A DNA stretch of 64,000 nucleotides, taken from NCBI GenBank assembly GCA_025999455.1, contig AP024683.1:1433501-1497500 (forward strand), in the 5' to 3' direction. A program made the position numbers and the translations under genes. The DNA comes from Geminicoccaceae bacterium. Lineage in GTDB: Bacteria; Pseudomonadota; Alphaproteobacteria; Geminicoccales; Geminicoccaceae. Of this stretch, positions 48,872 to 57,121 are shown piece by piece. Within the stretch, counting starts at the first letter, position 1; the number at the start of each line of letters is the position of its first letter. The notes under the pieces were generated by a model. It did no database searches. It was not told the origin of the DNA and worked only from the letters and a program-made list of their open reading frames with translations.

Positions 48872-50488
48872 GTGGCGCACGAGATCCTCCGGCCCGAGGC
48901 GCGCGAGCTCGTCGATCCCGACTCGGCGGTCGAGCAGCTCGCCACGGGCTTCACCTTCACCGAGGGGCCGGTCTGGCACCCGGTGGAACACCACCTCCTG
49001 TTCTCCGACATGCCGGCCGACGTGCGCCGCCGCTGGACCCCCGGGGTCGGCATCGAGGAGGTCATGCGGCCGTCGAACAAGGCGAACGGCCTCACCTACG
49101 ACGCGCAATTGAACCTCCTCGCCTGCGAGCACGCGACTTCCTCGCTCGTCCGCTTCACGCGGGACGGCAGGCGCGAGGTGCTCGCGAGCCATTTCGAGGG
49201 CAAGGAGCTCAACAGCCCGAACGACGTCTGCGTCCGCTCCGACGGCTCGATCTACTTCTCGGATCCCTGGTACGGGCGCATGCCGGTCTACGGGGTCGAA
49301 CGGCCGCGCGAGCTCGGCTTCCAGGGGGTCTACCGCATCCCGCCCCAGGGCGGGCCGCCGCAGCTCCTGGTCGAGCGCTACCTCTTCGACCAGCCGAACG
49401 GGCTCTGCTTCTCGCCCGACGAGAAGATCCTCTACGTCAACGACACGGTCCAGGCGCTGATCCGCGCCTTCGAGGTCAAGCCCGACGGCTCGCTGGGCGC
49501 GGGGTGGATCTTCGCATCCGGCATCCGCTCGGAGCTCGAGCCCGGGGTGCCCGACGGGATGAAGTGCGACGAACGCGGCAACGTCTGGTGCACGGGGCCC
49601 GGGGGGGTCTGGGTCTTCGACCGCGAAGGCCGCCACGTCGCCACGGTCCGGGTGCCGGAGCTCGTCGCCAATCTCGCCTGGGGTGGCGAGGACTGGCGCA
49701 CGCTCTTCTTGACCGCGTGCCGCTCGCTCTACGCGGTGCGCACCAAGGTCGGCCCGCGGCGCGAGCCCTACATGCGGGCGGCGACCGCCGCGGCCGCGAG
49801 CGCGGCCGGCCGGACCGCTTCGAGCCGCACGAGCTCGGGTGGCGCCCGCGAGCCGGCCCGGGCGATCGAAGCGGTCGAGGGCTTCCGGCTCGATCCGGCC
49901 CGCTGCGCCCTTCTGATCCAGGACATGCAGAACGACGTCGTCATGGAGGGTGGGGCCTTCGCCGCCTCCGGCTCGCCGCAGCATTGCAAGGAGCAGAACG
50001 CGATCGCCAACATCGCCCGGCTCGCCGAGCATTGCCGGCGGGTGGGGGTGCCCGTCATCCACATCTGGTTCGTGGTCGAGCCCGGGGCGCCGGGTGTCAC
50101 CTTGAACTGCCCGCTCTTCGAAGGGCTCGTCGAATCGAAGGGCCTGGTACGGGGCACCTGGGGGGCGGCGCCGGTCAAGGGGCTGGAGCCGCAGCCCGGC
50201 GATCTCGTCGTCGAGAAGATGCGGATGAGCGCCTGGGAGGGGACCAAGCTCGAGATCGTCTTGAAGGCGCTCGGCCGCGACATCCTGATCGACACGGGTG
50301 CCTGGACGAACATGTCGATCGAGCACACGGCCCGGACCGGCGCCGACAAGGGCTACGTGATCGTCGTGCCCGAAGATGCCTGTTCGACCATGAACGCCGA
50401 TTGGCACCGGGCCTCGATCGACTATGCGATGCGCAACGTCGCGGCGGTCACGACCACGGACGCGGTGATCCGCGCCCTCGGCGGCTGA
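48872..50488 (+). CDS. SMP-30/gluconolactonase - isochorismatase-like fusion
   Basis: 538 residues. Residues about 15-295 are an SMP-30/gluconolaconase-type beta-propeller (FTEGPVWHPVEHHLLFSDM, NSPNDVCVRSDGSIYFSDPW). An Ala/Ser/Arg-rich linker (about 297-340) leads to a cysteine-hydrolase domain (about 343-538) with the acid D351 (IQDMQND) and K449 (VEKMRMSAW). The position of the catalytic cysteine holds Ser482 (TGAWTNMSIEHTAR; usual ...TNVCVESTAR). The second domain may thus be inactive or changed in chemistry. Would open a lactone and then an amide. GTG start 12 bp after the upstream gene. Last gene of the long cluster. Confidence 0.87.
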   Translation: MAHEILRPEARELVDPDSAVEQLATGFTFTEGPVWHPVEHHLLFSDMPADVRRRWTPGVGIEEVMRPSNKANGLTYDAQLNLLACEHATSSLVRFTRDGRREVLASHFEGKELNSPNDVCVRSDGSIYFSDPWYGRMPVYGVERPRELGFQGVYRIPPQGGPPQLLVERYLFDQPNGLCFSPDEKILYVNDTVQALIRAFEVKPDGSLGAGWIFASGIRSELEPGVPDGMKCDERGNVWCTGPGGVWVFDREGRHVATVRVPELVANLAWGGEDWRTLFLTACRSLYAVRTKVGPRREPYMRAATAAAASAAGRTASSRTSSGGAREPARAIEAVEGFRLDPARCALLIQDMQNDVVMEGGAFAASGSPQHCKEQNAIANIARLAEHCRRVGVPVIHIWFVVEPGAPGVTLNCPLFEGLVESKGLVRGTWGAAPVKGLEPQPGDLVVEKMRMSAWEGTKLEIVLKALGRDILIDTGAWTNMSIEHTARTGADKGYVIVVPEDACSTMNADWHRASIDYAMRNVAAVTTTDAVIRALGG

Positions 50489-50497
50489 GCCCGGGGC

Positions 50498-51550
50498 TCA
50501 GATCCGGGCCGTCGGCCGGGCCGGGTCGAAGGGGCGCGGATCGAGCTTCGGTGCGCGGCCGAGGACGAGATCGGCCAGGAGCTCGCCCGTGGCCGGGCCT
50601 TCGAGGATCCCCCAGGGACCGTGGCCGGTCGCGAGCCAGAGGCCGGGGTGGCCGGGAAGCGGGCCGAGATGCGGGGTGCCGTCGGCGCTCACCGGCCGGA
50701 GGCAGGCGCGCGGCTCGACCCGCCGGGCCCGGGCGAGCGCGGGCAGGACCGCTCGGGCGGCCGCTGCGAGCAGCTCCGCTGCGCCCGGATCGGGGCGGAC
50801 CGCGGTCGGGTCGGCGGGCGGACGGGCGGGCCGCGAGAGCCCGGCGACGACGACGCTGCCGTCGGCGCGGGGGTAGATCTCGAGCTCGTCGAGCCCGTGG
50901 CGGGCAGGATCCAGCCGGACGAAGAGCACGGTCGGCGGGAGCGGCTCCTCGAGCTCGAAGCGCAGGCTGTGGCCGAGCAGCGAGCGGACCGGCGGCAGCG
51001 GCACCCAGCGCCGCGCCGTCTCGGTCCAGGGGCCGAGGGCGAGCACGACCGCCTCGGCGTCGAGCGTCGCCCCGGCGAGGTGGAGCCGCCAGCCCGAGCC
51101 CGCGGGCTCGAGCTGCTCGGGCGTGCCGATCACGAGCCGCACGCCCGCGCCGAGCGCCCGATCGACGAGCCAGCGGGTGAGCCGGGCCGGATCGACGAGA
51201 GCGGTCGTGGTCGGTTCCCCGAGCCGCTCGAGGACCCGGAACCCGGCGCCGAGCCAGGGGGCGGGCGCACCCTCGCCCCGCGTGGCCACGAGCAGCGTCT
51301 CGACCGGCCGGAAGCCCACCGCCCCGCCGGCCTCGCGGGCGAGCTCGGCGTGGAGGGCGAAGCTCCGGCGCGACAGGGCCGCGCGGGCGAGGCCGTCGCA
51401 CCAATCGAGCGCCAGGAAGCCGCCCGCCTTGCCGGAGGCGGCGCAGGCCGGCTCGGTGCGCTCCACGAGCACGGTTTCGGCGCCGGCGCGGGCGAGAAAA
51501 AAGGCCGTGGCCGCGCCGATCACTCCGGCGCCGAGGACGAGGACCTTCAT
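50498..51550 (-). CDS. FAD-dependent oxidoreductase (DAO family)
   Basis: 350 residues. The N-terminal dinucleotide fold VLGAGVIGAATAFFLARAGA is followed by ASGKAGGFLALDWCDG, a segment typical of the DAO subgroup that includes yeast Tda3-like proteins. The C-terminal FAD part is ACLRPVSADGTPHLGPLPG...GHGPWGI. Likely oxidises an unknown amine or amino acid. ATG at 51550; upstream open frame is unrelated. Convergent with the cluster on its left, 9 bp apart. Confidence 0.88.
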   Translation of the reverse strand: MKVLVLGAGVIGAATAFFLARAGAETVLVERTEPACAASGKAGGFLALDWCDGLARAALSRRSFALHAELAREAGGAVGFRPVETLLVATRGEGAPAPWLGAGFRVLERLGEPTTTALVDPARLTRWLVDRALGAGVRLVIGTPEQLEPAGSGWRLHLAGATLDAEAVVLALGPWTETARRWVPLPPVRSLLGHSLRFELEEPLPPTVLFVRLDPARHGLDELEIYPRADGSVVVAGLSRPARPPADPTAVRPDPGAAELLAAAARAVLPALARARRVEPRACLRPVSADGTPHLGPLPGHPGLWLATGHGPWGILEGPATGELLADLVLGRAPKLDPRPFDPARPTARI

Positions 51551-51742
51551 CACCGACCCTCTCGAACGGCCGGACCGCAGGGCCGTTCCCGGGCCGGATG
51601 CTGGCGTGCCCTCGGCCGCCTGCCAACCGGCGGGCGCGGGGCCGTGCGGATCGGCGGGGTCGGCTCGCCGTCGGGCGGGCTCGACAGGCCCGAGGGCCCG
51701 GCCTAGCGGTCGAGGCCCTGGGCAGCGATCGGGGAGGGACGG

Positions 51743-52516
51743 ATGCAGCGGCCTTGCGTGCGCGAGCGGATCCTCGCGGGTGAGCCGGTGTACGGCACGA
51801 TGGTCTTCGAGTTCTTCACGCCGGGATTGCCGGCGATCCTCGCCGCCGCCGGCTTCGACTTCGTGATCCTCGACACCGAGCACAGCGGGGTCGGGATCGA
51901 CACGTTGAAGACCGTGATCGCCTGCGCCCGCGGCCTGCCGATCGAGGTCTATGTCCGCGTGCCGGAAAAGTCCTACGCGGCGGTCGCGACCGTGCTCGAT
52001 GCCGGGGCGCAGGGGATCATGGTGCCGATGCTCGAGACGGCCGAGCAGGCGCGCGATCTCGTCGAGTGGGTGCGCTACCGGCCGGAAGGCAAGCGCGGCT
52101 GCGCCTTCGGTATGGCGCACGACGGCTACCGGGCGCAGGACGTCGTCGCCTACATGGCCGAAGCGAACCGCCGCAACCTCGTGATCGGCCTCCTCGAAAC
52201 GCGCCGGGCGATCGACAACGCCCCCGCGATCTGCGCCGTGCCGGGCTTCGACGTCGCGTGGCTCGGCCATTTCGACTTGACGAACGACATGGGGATCACG
52301 GCCCAGTTCCAGCATCCCGACTTCTGGGCGGCGGTCGACCGGCTCGTGGCGGCGGCCGAGGCCCACGGCAAAGCCCTCGGCGCGGCGGACGGCGATCTCG
52401 CCTATCTCGCGAAGCTGCGGGCCAAGGGCTTCAAGGTGCTGGGCTACGGGACGGACATCGCGGTCCTGCGTAACGGCTTGGCCGAGGGCCGGGCGCGGCT
52501 TTCCGCCCTCGGCTGA
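51743..52516 (+). CDS. HpcH/HpaI-type aldolase/citrate-lyase family protein
   Basis: 257 residues, class II metal-dependent aldolase TIM barrel. VYGTMVFEFFTPGLPAILAAAG, DFVILDTEHSG, VPMLETAEQA and YGTDIAVLRNG match the family; the metal-binding Glu is in LETAE. Cleaves 4-hydroxy-2-oxo acids to pyruvate plus an aldehyde in aromatic catabolism. May finish a pathway started in the preceding cluster (inference). ATG at 51743 with GGGAGGGACGG upstream. 229 bp to cmr1. Confidence 0.9.
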   Translation: MQRPCVRERILAGEPVYGTMVFEFFTPGLPAILAAAGFDFVILDTEHSGVGIDTLKTVIACARGLPIEVYVRVPEKSYAAVATVLDAGAQGIMVPMLETAEQARDLVEWVRYRPEGKRGCAFGMAHDGYRAQDVVAYMAEANRRNLVIGLLETRRAIDNAPAICAVPGFDVAWLGHFDLTNDMGITAQFQHPDFWAAVDRLVAAAEAHGKALGAADGDLAYLAKLRAKGFKVLGYGTDIAVLRNGLAEGRARLSALG

Positions 52517-52689
52517 GGGGCGCGGCGGCCGAGGGTTGGGCGGGCGTCGGGAGGGCCGGACCGGTCCCGGAAGTGCCCGGGGGCGGCTGCGCCCGTGCTC
52601 GGACCCGTGCGCCCGCAGCCTAAAACTAGCAATCGCCGTGCCGACTCTCGCCGTCACGCGGGCGGCGCCGAGGCGGCCGCAACTCCGCA

Positions 52690-52717
52690 TTGCATCGTCG
52701 GGGTGGCGCGATTAATC
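52690..52717 (+). promoter_or_regulatory. weak candidate promoter for the cmr operon
   Basis: TTGCAT (52690-52695), 16-bp spacer, TTAATC (52712-52717), in a locally AT-richer stretch 28 bp before the cmr1 ATG. Match to consensus is modest. Confidence 0.25.
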
Positions 52718-52745
52718 GGAAAGCATTTTCGGGGGAGGCCAACGC

Positions 52746-54140
52746 ATGACCGCCCGGACGGCCCCGACGATCGCCGAACTGCCGCCGAGACGGGCACGGG
52801 CCACGCCGGCCGGGCCGACGCGCGAGAAGCTCGAGCTCCCGCTGCGGATCGTGACGCCGGTGCTCGGCGGGGCGGCGGTGCCGCGGACGATCGACGAGGT
52901 CGACGTCGTGCGGGTGCCCTCGATCCGCGGCCAGCTCCGCTTCTGGTGGCGGGCCCTCCACGCCCATCTCCACCCGACGCCGCGCGCGCTCCACGAAGCC
53001 GAGAGCGCGCTCTTCGGCCGTGCGGCGGACGAGGGCGGCGGCCGCTCCGCCGTCGACGTGCGGATCTCGGGCGTCACGGCCGGCAGTGTCGATCGGACCG
53101 AGGTCAGACTTTACGGGGCCCAGGCCACGCCGGGGGCCTACGCGGTCTTCCCCGCGCGTGCCGAAGCCGGCGGCACACCGACGGCACCGCGGCGCCTGCC
53201 GGGCACGAGGTTCACGCTCGAGCTCCTCGCGCCGACGGACCGGCTCGAGGAGCTCCAACACGTCGTCCGCGCCTGGATCCTGTTCGGCGGCTACGGCAGC
53301 CGGACGCGGCGCGGGCTCGGCTCGCTCACCGTCGAGGGCGCCGAGCGGTCGCGCTGGCTGCCGAACGAGGCCACGTGCGCCGAGTTCACGCGGCTTTTCG
53401 GGCGCGACCCGTTCGCGGCCGCGGGCCCGCCGAGCGAGACACCGCGGCTCGCCGGGGCGTCGCTTCTCGTGGGCGAGCCCGTTGCGCAGGCGGAACAGGC
53501 CTGGACGACGGCGCTCCACTGGCTGCGCGACTTCCGCCAGGGCACGAAGACGGGGGCGCGGGAGTCGGGGGAGGGCAAGCCAGAGCCGGCCCGTCCCTCG
53601 ATCTCGAATTGGCCCGAGGCGGACAAGATCCGGCATCTCACCGGCAAGACGAGAAGTCATCCGCCGCGTCACGGCCCGGACCCGGCTTGGCCCCGGGCCG
53701 CCTTCGGCCTGCCGATCGTCGGGCAATTCCAGACGGCTGCCCGCGGGGGCGGTCGTTACGACGAGCCGGGGCCGTTCGAGCTCACTTGGAAGGACGGCGA
53801 CGGATTGCACAACCGCCTCGCGAGCCCGCTGATCGTCAAAGCCATGCCGCTCGCGACCGGAAAATTCGTGCCGATCGCGCTCTGGCTCGAACGGGCTTGG
53901 CCCGAGGGTGGCGAGGTCTTCTTGAAGACCGCCAGCAAGCTGCATGGCGATCCTGCCGCTCCCTTCGACAAACTCCTCGGCAAGGGCGACCGCGCCTACT
54001 TCCCGCCGCTCGACCGGGGCGGCCCGGCGCTCGAGCCCTGTGACGGGGTTTTCCGGCGGGACGGCAGCCCAACGATCCCATTGAGCAGTGGAGCAAACGC
54101 CAACCTACCGCCGGCAAAAGTACGCATCTTCCTCAAATAG
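52746..54140 (+). CDS. cmr1: type III-B CRISPR RAMP protein Cmr1
   Basis: 464 residues. The N-terminal RAMP fold has the Cmr1 signature LPLRIVTPVLGGA and VRVPSIRGQLRFWWRALHAH (residues about 55-75), then ESALFGRAADEGGG and the Gly-rich loop FGGYGSRTRRGLGSL. Cmr1 caps the crRNA backbone of the Cmr complex. It appears full length, although the last 15-20 codons fall where base composition starts to drop, so a small 3-prime replacement by the insert is not excluded. ATG at 52746 with GGGGGAGG. First gene of the operon; cmr2 should follow but does not. Confidence 0.92.
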   Translation: MTARTAPTIAELPPRRARATPAGPTREKLELPLRIVTPVLGGAAVPRTIDEVDVVRVPSIRGQLRFWWRALHAHLHPTPRALHEAESALFGRAADEGGGRSAVDVRISGVTAGSVDRTEVRLYGAQATPGAYAVFPARAEAGGTPTAPRRLPGTRFTLELLAPTDRLEELQHVVRAWILFGGYGSRTRRGLGSLTVEGAERSRWLPNEATCAEFTRLFGRDPFAAAGPPSETPRLAGASLLVGEPVAQAEQAWTTALHWLRDFRQGTKTGARESGEGKPEPARPSISNWPEADKIRHLTGKTRSHPPRHGPDPAWPRAAFGLPIVGQFQTAARGGGRYDEPGPFELTWKDGDGLHNRLASPLIVKAMPLATGKFVPIALWLERAWPEGGEVFLKTASKLHGDPAAPFDKLLGKGDRAYFPPLDRGGPALEPCDGVFRRDGSPTIPLSSGANANLPPAKVRIFLK

Positions 54141-54211
54141 AAATATCTCTGACCATCGCCTAGTGGGCGGTTGAGGCCGAAACTCGTCTGTGCGAACGGC
54201 CGTGCCCACGG

Positions 54212-55540
54212 TTACGACGTGTTGGGTGAGGTAGCTTCGATTGATTTCAGCTTTTTTATCTCAGCTAGTGCAGCTTTCTCGAACCTTTTTACCTGCCTTA
54301 GAATCTTCGATCCATCATCAAATGACTTTGCGCTATGACGCGCGTACGAGCAAAAGTTCCGCACCGTATCTATCGTGGTTCCCTTTTGCACCCTGATGTA
54401 TGAGAATCTGCGGTAGAGCTTTCTCGTGAAAACCTTAGTCGCCTGACCGGTTGCGATTTTCTGCTGTGCCTTGCGCCGCGTTTTGCGAATTGCGCGTCGC
54501 ATTTTTCTCCATGCTCGCGCAAGAGACTTCTCGCGTATCGTTGGTCCCGTCGGAGCGAGTTTAAAGCCAAGATATTGTGCAGAATTGGCAAAAAGGTCAG
54601 CTTTGTTTTCAAGATCAAAAAGTGTACGCTCGGTTTTGGAGTCTTCGATTGAAAGCTTTACTTTTTCAATCTGCTGCTTGATGAAAGTCTCCGCATCGTT
54701 CGCTTTTGCAGGATCGCAAATAACAATAACGTCGTCAGAATAGCGGCGGTAAAAACCACCAATTCTTTCACAATAACGTTTGACATCTAAATCGAAGTCT
54801 ATCATGTAAAGGTTTGAAAGAACTGCGCTGATCGGTGTTCCTTGGGGGATGCCACGTGTTGCCTCGGGATTGGCTTTGAAAGATATCCCCTCTCTTTTTA
54901 ACTCGGCAACGGTTGCAATCAAGGGAAGGCGACGGTTTCGTAAGTTGGGTCCAAATGTCGGATGTTCTTTCAGTTTATCCAAATCAACGTAGTGATATCG
55001 CGTGACGCTTTTAAAAACGGCAAACCAGTCCTTTGGGAGTGACTCGAGGCCAAGCACCGTCTTCAAGCATTTCTTGAGAATTTTGTGATCAAGCGTGTCA
55101 AAGAACAATTTTATATCTAAAGCGATTATTGTCACGGGTGCGTGACACTTTGCATATTCATAAGCAGCAGCTGCAAAATCGTAGTTACTTTTTCCGAGTG
55201 CCCGATAAGCGATGACGTTGTCGCTCAGCCCATTTTGACGATAAAAATCTTCGAGACGAAGGCTCAATTGGTGCGCATACCAAGAATAAATGCATGCGTC
55301 CTTGTGAGAAGCATATTTGATTGGGCGTCTTTTGCGTTCGACGCGGCGTTCGACGAGGTTCGTGCCGTGGGCGGATATTGAAGAAGTCTTTTTGTATCGA
55401 GGTTCGACTTTTTCGTAATGTATCAGTGGACAAAACGAATGCCGAGCTACGAGGGCGGGCCCGTGCGTCGGACACATGACACGCCGCGCAAAATCTTCAC
55501 CTACCGGGACGTCGAAATGCCGATAACGTCGGACCCGCAT
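54212..55540 (-). CDS. anti-phage-type reverse transcriptase (DRT2/UG2-like)
   Basis: 442 residues from the ATG at 55540 (similarity starts at RRYRHFDVP; longer starts add unrelated sequence). RT motifs: entry segment RRPIKYASHKDACIYSWY (71-88), motif A DIKLFFD (142-148), motif B RGIPQGTP (229-236), motif C YSDD (267-270) and YLGF (323-326). A basic tail ends the protein. No maturase, endonuclease or Cas1 domain is fused, and it lacks retron features that I could recognise. The N-terminal RHFD...HSFCPLIHY block followed by the SHxD and AYR motifs recalls the DRT2 class, whose RT copies an upstream ncRNA into concatemeric cDNA in phage defence. GC is much lower than around it: a recent arrival. 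Opposite strand to the cmr genes it interrupts. Confidence 0.85.
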   Translation of the reverse strand: MRVRRYRHFDVPVGEDFARRVMCPTHGPALVARHSFCPLIHYEKVEPRYKKTSSISAHGTNLVERRVERKRRPIKYASHKDACIYSWYAHQLSLRLEDFYRQNGLSDNVIAYRALGKSNYDFAAAAYEYAKCHAPVTIIALDIKLFFDTLDHKILKKCLKTVLGLESLPKDWFAVFKSVTRYHYVDLDKLKEHPTFGPNLRNRRLPLIATVAELKREGISFKANPEATRGIPQGTPISAVLSNLYMIDFDLDVKRYCERIGGFYRRYSDDVIVICDPAKANDAETFIKQQIEKVKLSIEDSKTERTLFDLENKADLFANSAQYLGFKLAPTGPTIREKSLARAWRKMRRAIRKTRRKAQQKIATGQATKVFTRKLYRRFSYIRVQKGTTIDTVRNFCSYARHSAKSFDDGSKILRQVKRFEKAALAEIKKLKSIEATSPNTS

Positions 55541-55910
55541 CCAGCTTAAGGAGGGATCGCGCTGCTGCACGCTGGAGCTTGATGTACGAACGTAGGTCAT
55601 CATTCCACCAGGCAGAGTTCGGGAAGCTAACCCCGACCCTGGGTCCCGGCAAATGCCGGACGCTTCACGAACGCACGCCACCATCTGCCGGGGGAAATAC
55701 CGACGCAACATGCCCGGACACCCACCGGCACGGGTCGATCAACGCCAAGTGGCATATACGAGCCGAGGAGGTGAGAACTATGCTCTCGATCGCAGTCCAG
55801 GTCGGCGCCGCGTTGACGATGCAAATCGTCGGCGCGGTGACGCTGAGCCTTGACATCTTCAACGGCCCCACGGCCGAGCCGTTCCTCGGCCGCGCAACCA
55901 TACGTCGAGA
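55541..55910 (-). other. non-coding region upstream of the RT, candidate template ncRNA
   Basis: 370 bp between the RT start and the cmr3 remnant. On the RT strand it contains a hairpin at 55643-55661 (GTCCGGCA TT TGCCGGGAC with one bulge) and a TATATG box at 55752-55757 that could serve a transcript running toward the RT. DRT2 systems keep a structured RNA of some 250-300 nt just here. I cannot fold it by eye in full. One small plus-strand reading frame overlaps it. Confidence 0.4.
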
Positions 55911-55914
55911 TTGA
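55780..55914 (+). CDS. small open reading frame with strong ribosome site
   Basis: 44 codons, MLSIAVQVGAALTMQIVGAV... A near-perfect GAGGAGGTGAGA lies six bases before the ATG, unusual for chance. The N-terminal 23 residues are hydrophobic. The stop overlaps a TTG (TTGA) that would open the cmr3 remnant frame. No family recognised. It may be a leftover of the inserted element, a leader peptide, or noise inside an ncRNA locus. Confidence 0.35.
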   Translation: MLSIAVQVGAALTMQIVGAVTLSLDIFNGPTAEPFLGRATIRRD

Positions 55915-56252
55915 ATGGGGCGACGTCAAGGGGGCGCATCGAGAATTCCCTCGGGCAGAGCTCGTTGAGAGGAAGTTATGCGCATAAGGACGGCGCCGGC
56001 AAGCTCGTGCTGCGCGCGGCCTTCGTCGACCGGCCGATCGCGGTCTCGGGTTGGGATCTCGCCGAGGGCAGGCCGAAACGGACCGACCGGATGGCGCCGG
56101 CGGGCTCGGTTTTCTTCGTCGCGCGCCGCGACGGCGGCACGTTCGGCGAACAGGACGCCCGGGCCCTCTGGCTCGCCGCGATCGGCGGGCGGACCGAGGA
56201 GGGCTTCGGGCGGGTCGTCCCCGGCATCTGGACAGCGGAGCGAGCGGCATGA
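55911..56252 (+). pseudogene. cmr3: C-terminal remnant of cmr3
   Basis: About 90 residues at the end of this frame match the Cmr3 C-terminus: LRAAFVDRPIAVSGWDLAEG (the conserved GGWD region), RMAPAGSVFFVAR, and GFGRVVPG. The N-terminal RAMP part of about 250-300 residues is missing. Similarity starts near 55980, close to the change from the low-GC insert to high GC. The frame is open back to 55854 but without Cmr3 likeness; TTG at 55911 is only a formal start. The stop overlaps cmr4 (ATGA) as in an intact operon. Confidence 0.85.
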
Positions 56253-57121
56253 GGACGCGGCCTTTCCTGTTGCACGCCCTTTCGCCCCTGCACGCCGGCA
56301 CGGGGCAGGCGGCCGGCATCGTCGATCTGCCGATCGCCCGCTACCGGGCCTCGGGCATCCCCTTCGTGCCCGGCTCCTCGATCAAGGGCGTGCTGCGTGA
56401 CGTCCGGCGCGCAGCGGTGGGCGAGAAGGACCCGGGTCTGCTCGCCGTGTTCGGTCCCGAAACGGGCAACGCGTCGGAGCACGCCGGGGCGCTCGTCGTG
56501 GGCGACGCCCGGCTCTTGGCCCTGCCGGTCCGCAGTTTCCGCGGCACCTTCGCCTGGGTGAGCTCGCCGCTTCTTCTGGAGCTCGTCCGGCGCGATCTCG
56601 GGGAGGGTGCGCCCGAGCTCCCGATCCCGCAGCTCGCCGGCCGCGAGGCCCTCGTGACCACGGGCTCGGCCTGTCTTCATGAACGGAAGCTCTACCTCGA
56701 GGACCTCGATCTGCCGGCCAAGGAGGATCCGGCTGCGGATGCTTGGGCGAGGTTCCTGGCACCGCACGTCTCACCCGGTGAGGACATCTTCACCAAGCGG
56801 TTCGCCCTGGTCGACGACGACACGATGAGCTTTCTTTCCGACAACGCGATGCAGCTCGACGCTCGCGTGCGGCTCGACTCCGCGACCCGGACGGTGGCGA
56901 AAGGCGCCCTCTGGCTCGAGGAAAGCCTGCCGCCCGAGAGCCTGCTCGTGGGGCTCCTCGCCGCCGATCGGAGCCGGCGGAACGGGATCGTGCTCGGCCC
57001 CGAGCAGGTCCTCGACCTCGCGCTCGCGACGGCGGAGGTGCTGCAGTTCGGCGGCAAGGCCTCGGTCGGCCGCGGCCGCTGCCGGATCGTGCCGATCGGT
57101 GGTGCGGCGGGAGGCGCGTGA
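56249..57121 (+). CDS. cmr4: type III-B CRISPR RAMP nuclease Cmr4
   Basis: 290 residues, normal length. Cmr4 forms the backbone that cuts target RNA every six bases. The start HALSPLHAGTGQAAGIVDLPI has the catalytic Asp at residue 26, as in characterised Cmr4. IPFVPGSSIKGVLRD, VVGDARLLALPVRSFRGTFAW and the C-terminal QFGGKASVGRGRC are family marks. So the target-RNA slicing residue is kept even though cmr2 is gone. Start overlaps the cmr3 remnant; stop overlaps cmr5 in TGATG. Confidence 0.95.
   Translation: MRTRPFLLHALSPLHAGTGQAAGIVDLPIARYRASGIPFVPGSSIKGVLRDVRRAAVGEKDPGLLAVFGPETGNASEHAGALVVGDARLLALPVRSFRGTFAWVSSPLLLELVRRDLGEGAPELPIPQLAGREALVTTGSACLHERKLYLEDLDLPAKEDPAADAWARFLAPHVSPGEDIFTKRFALVDDDTMSFLSDNAMQLDARVRLDSATRTVAKGALWLEESLPPESLLVGLLAADRSRRNGIVLGPEQVLDLALATAEVLQFGGKASVGRGRCRIVPIGGAAGGA

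Noticed and set aside
52600-52680. Duplicate of the tRNA-Thr 3-prime end as an attachment site
   Set aside because: Only a 9-10 base loose match (GTGCCGACTC) was found, too short to support an att repeat.
54212-55540. Group II intron or retron RT
   Set aside because: No maturase (X) or HNH domain, no intron boundary motifs, and no retron msr/msd-like pair of inverted repeats recognised; the N-terminal block fits DRT2-type RTs better.
55665-55901. 78-codon minus-strand ORF upstream of the RT as a protein made by the RT system
   Set aside because: No ribosome site, no family likeness, and length not beyond chance for this composition; left as part of the non-coding region.
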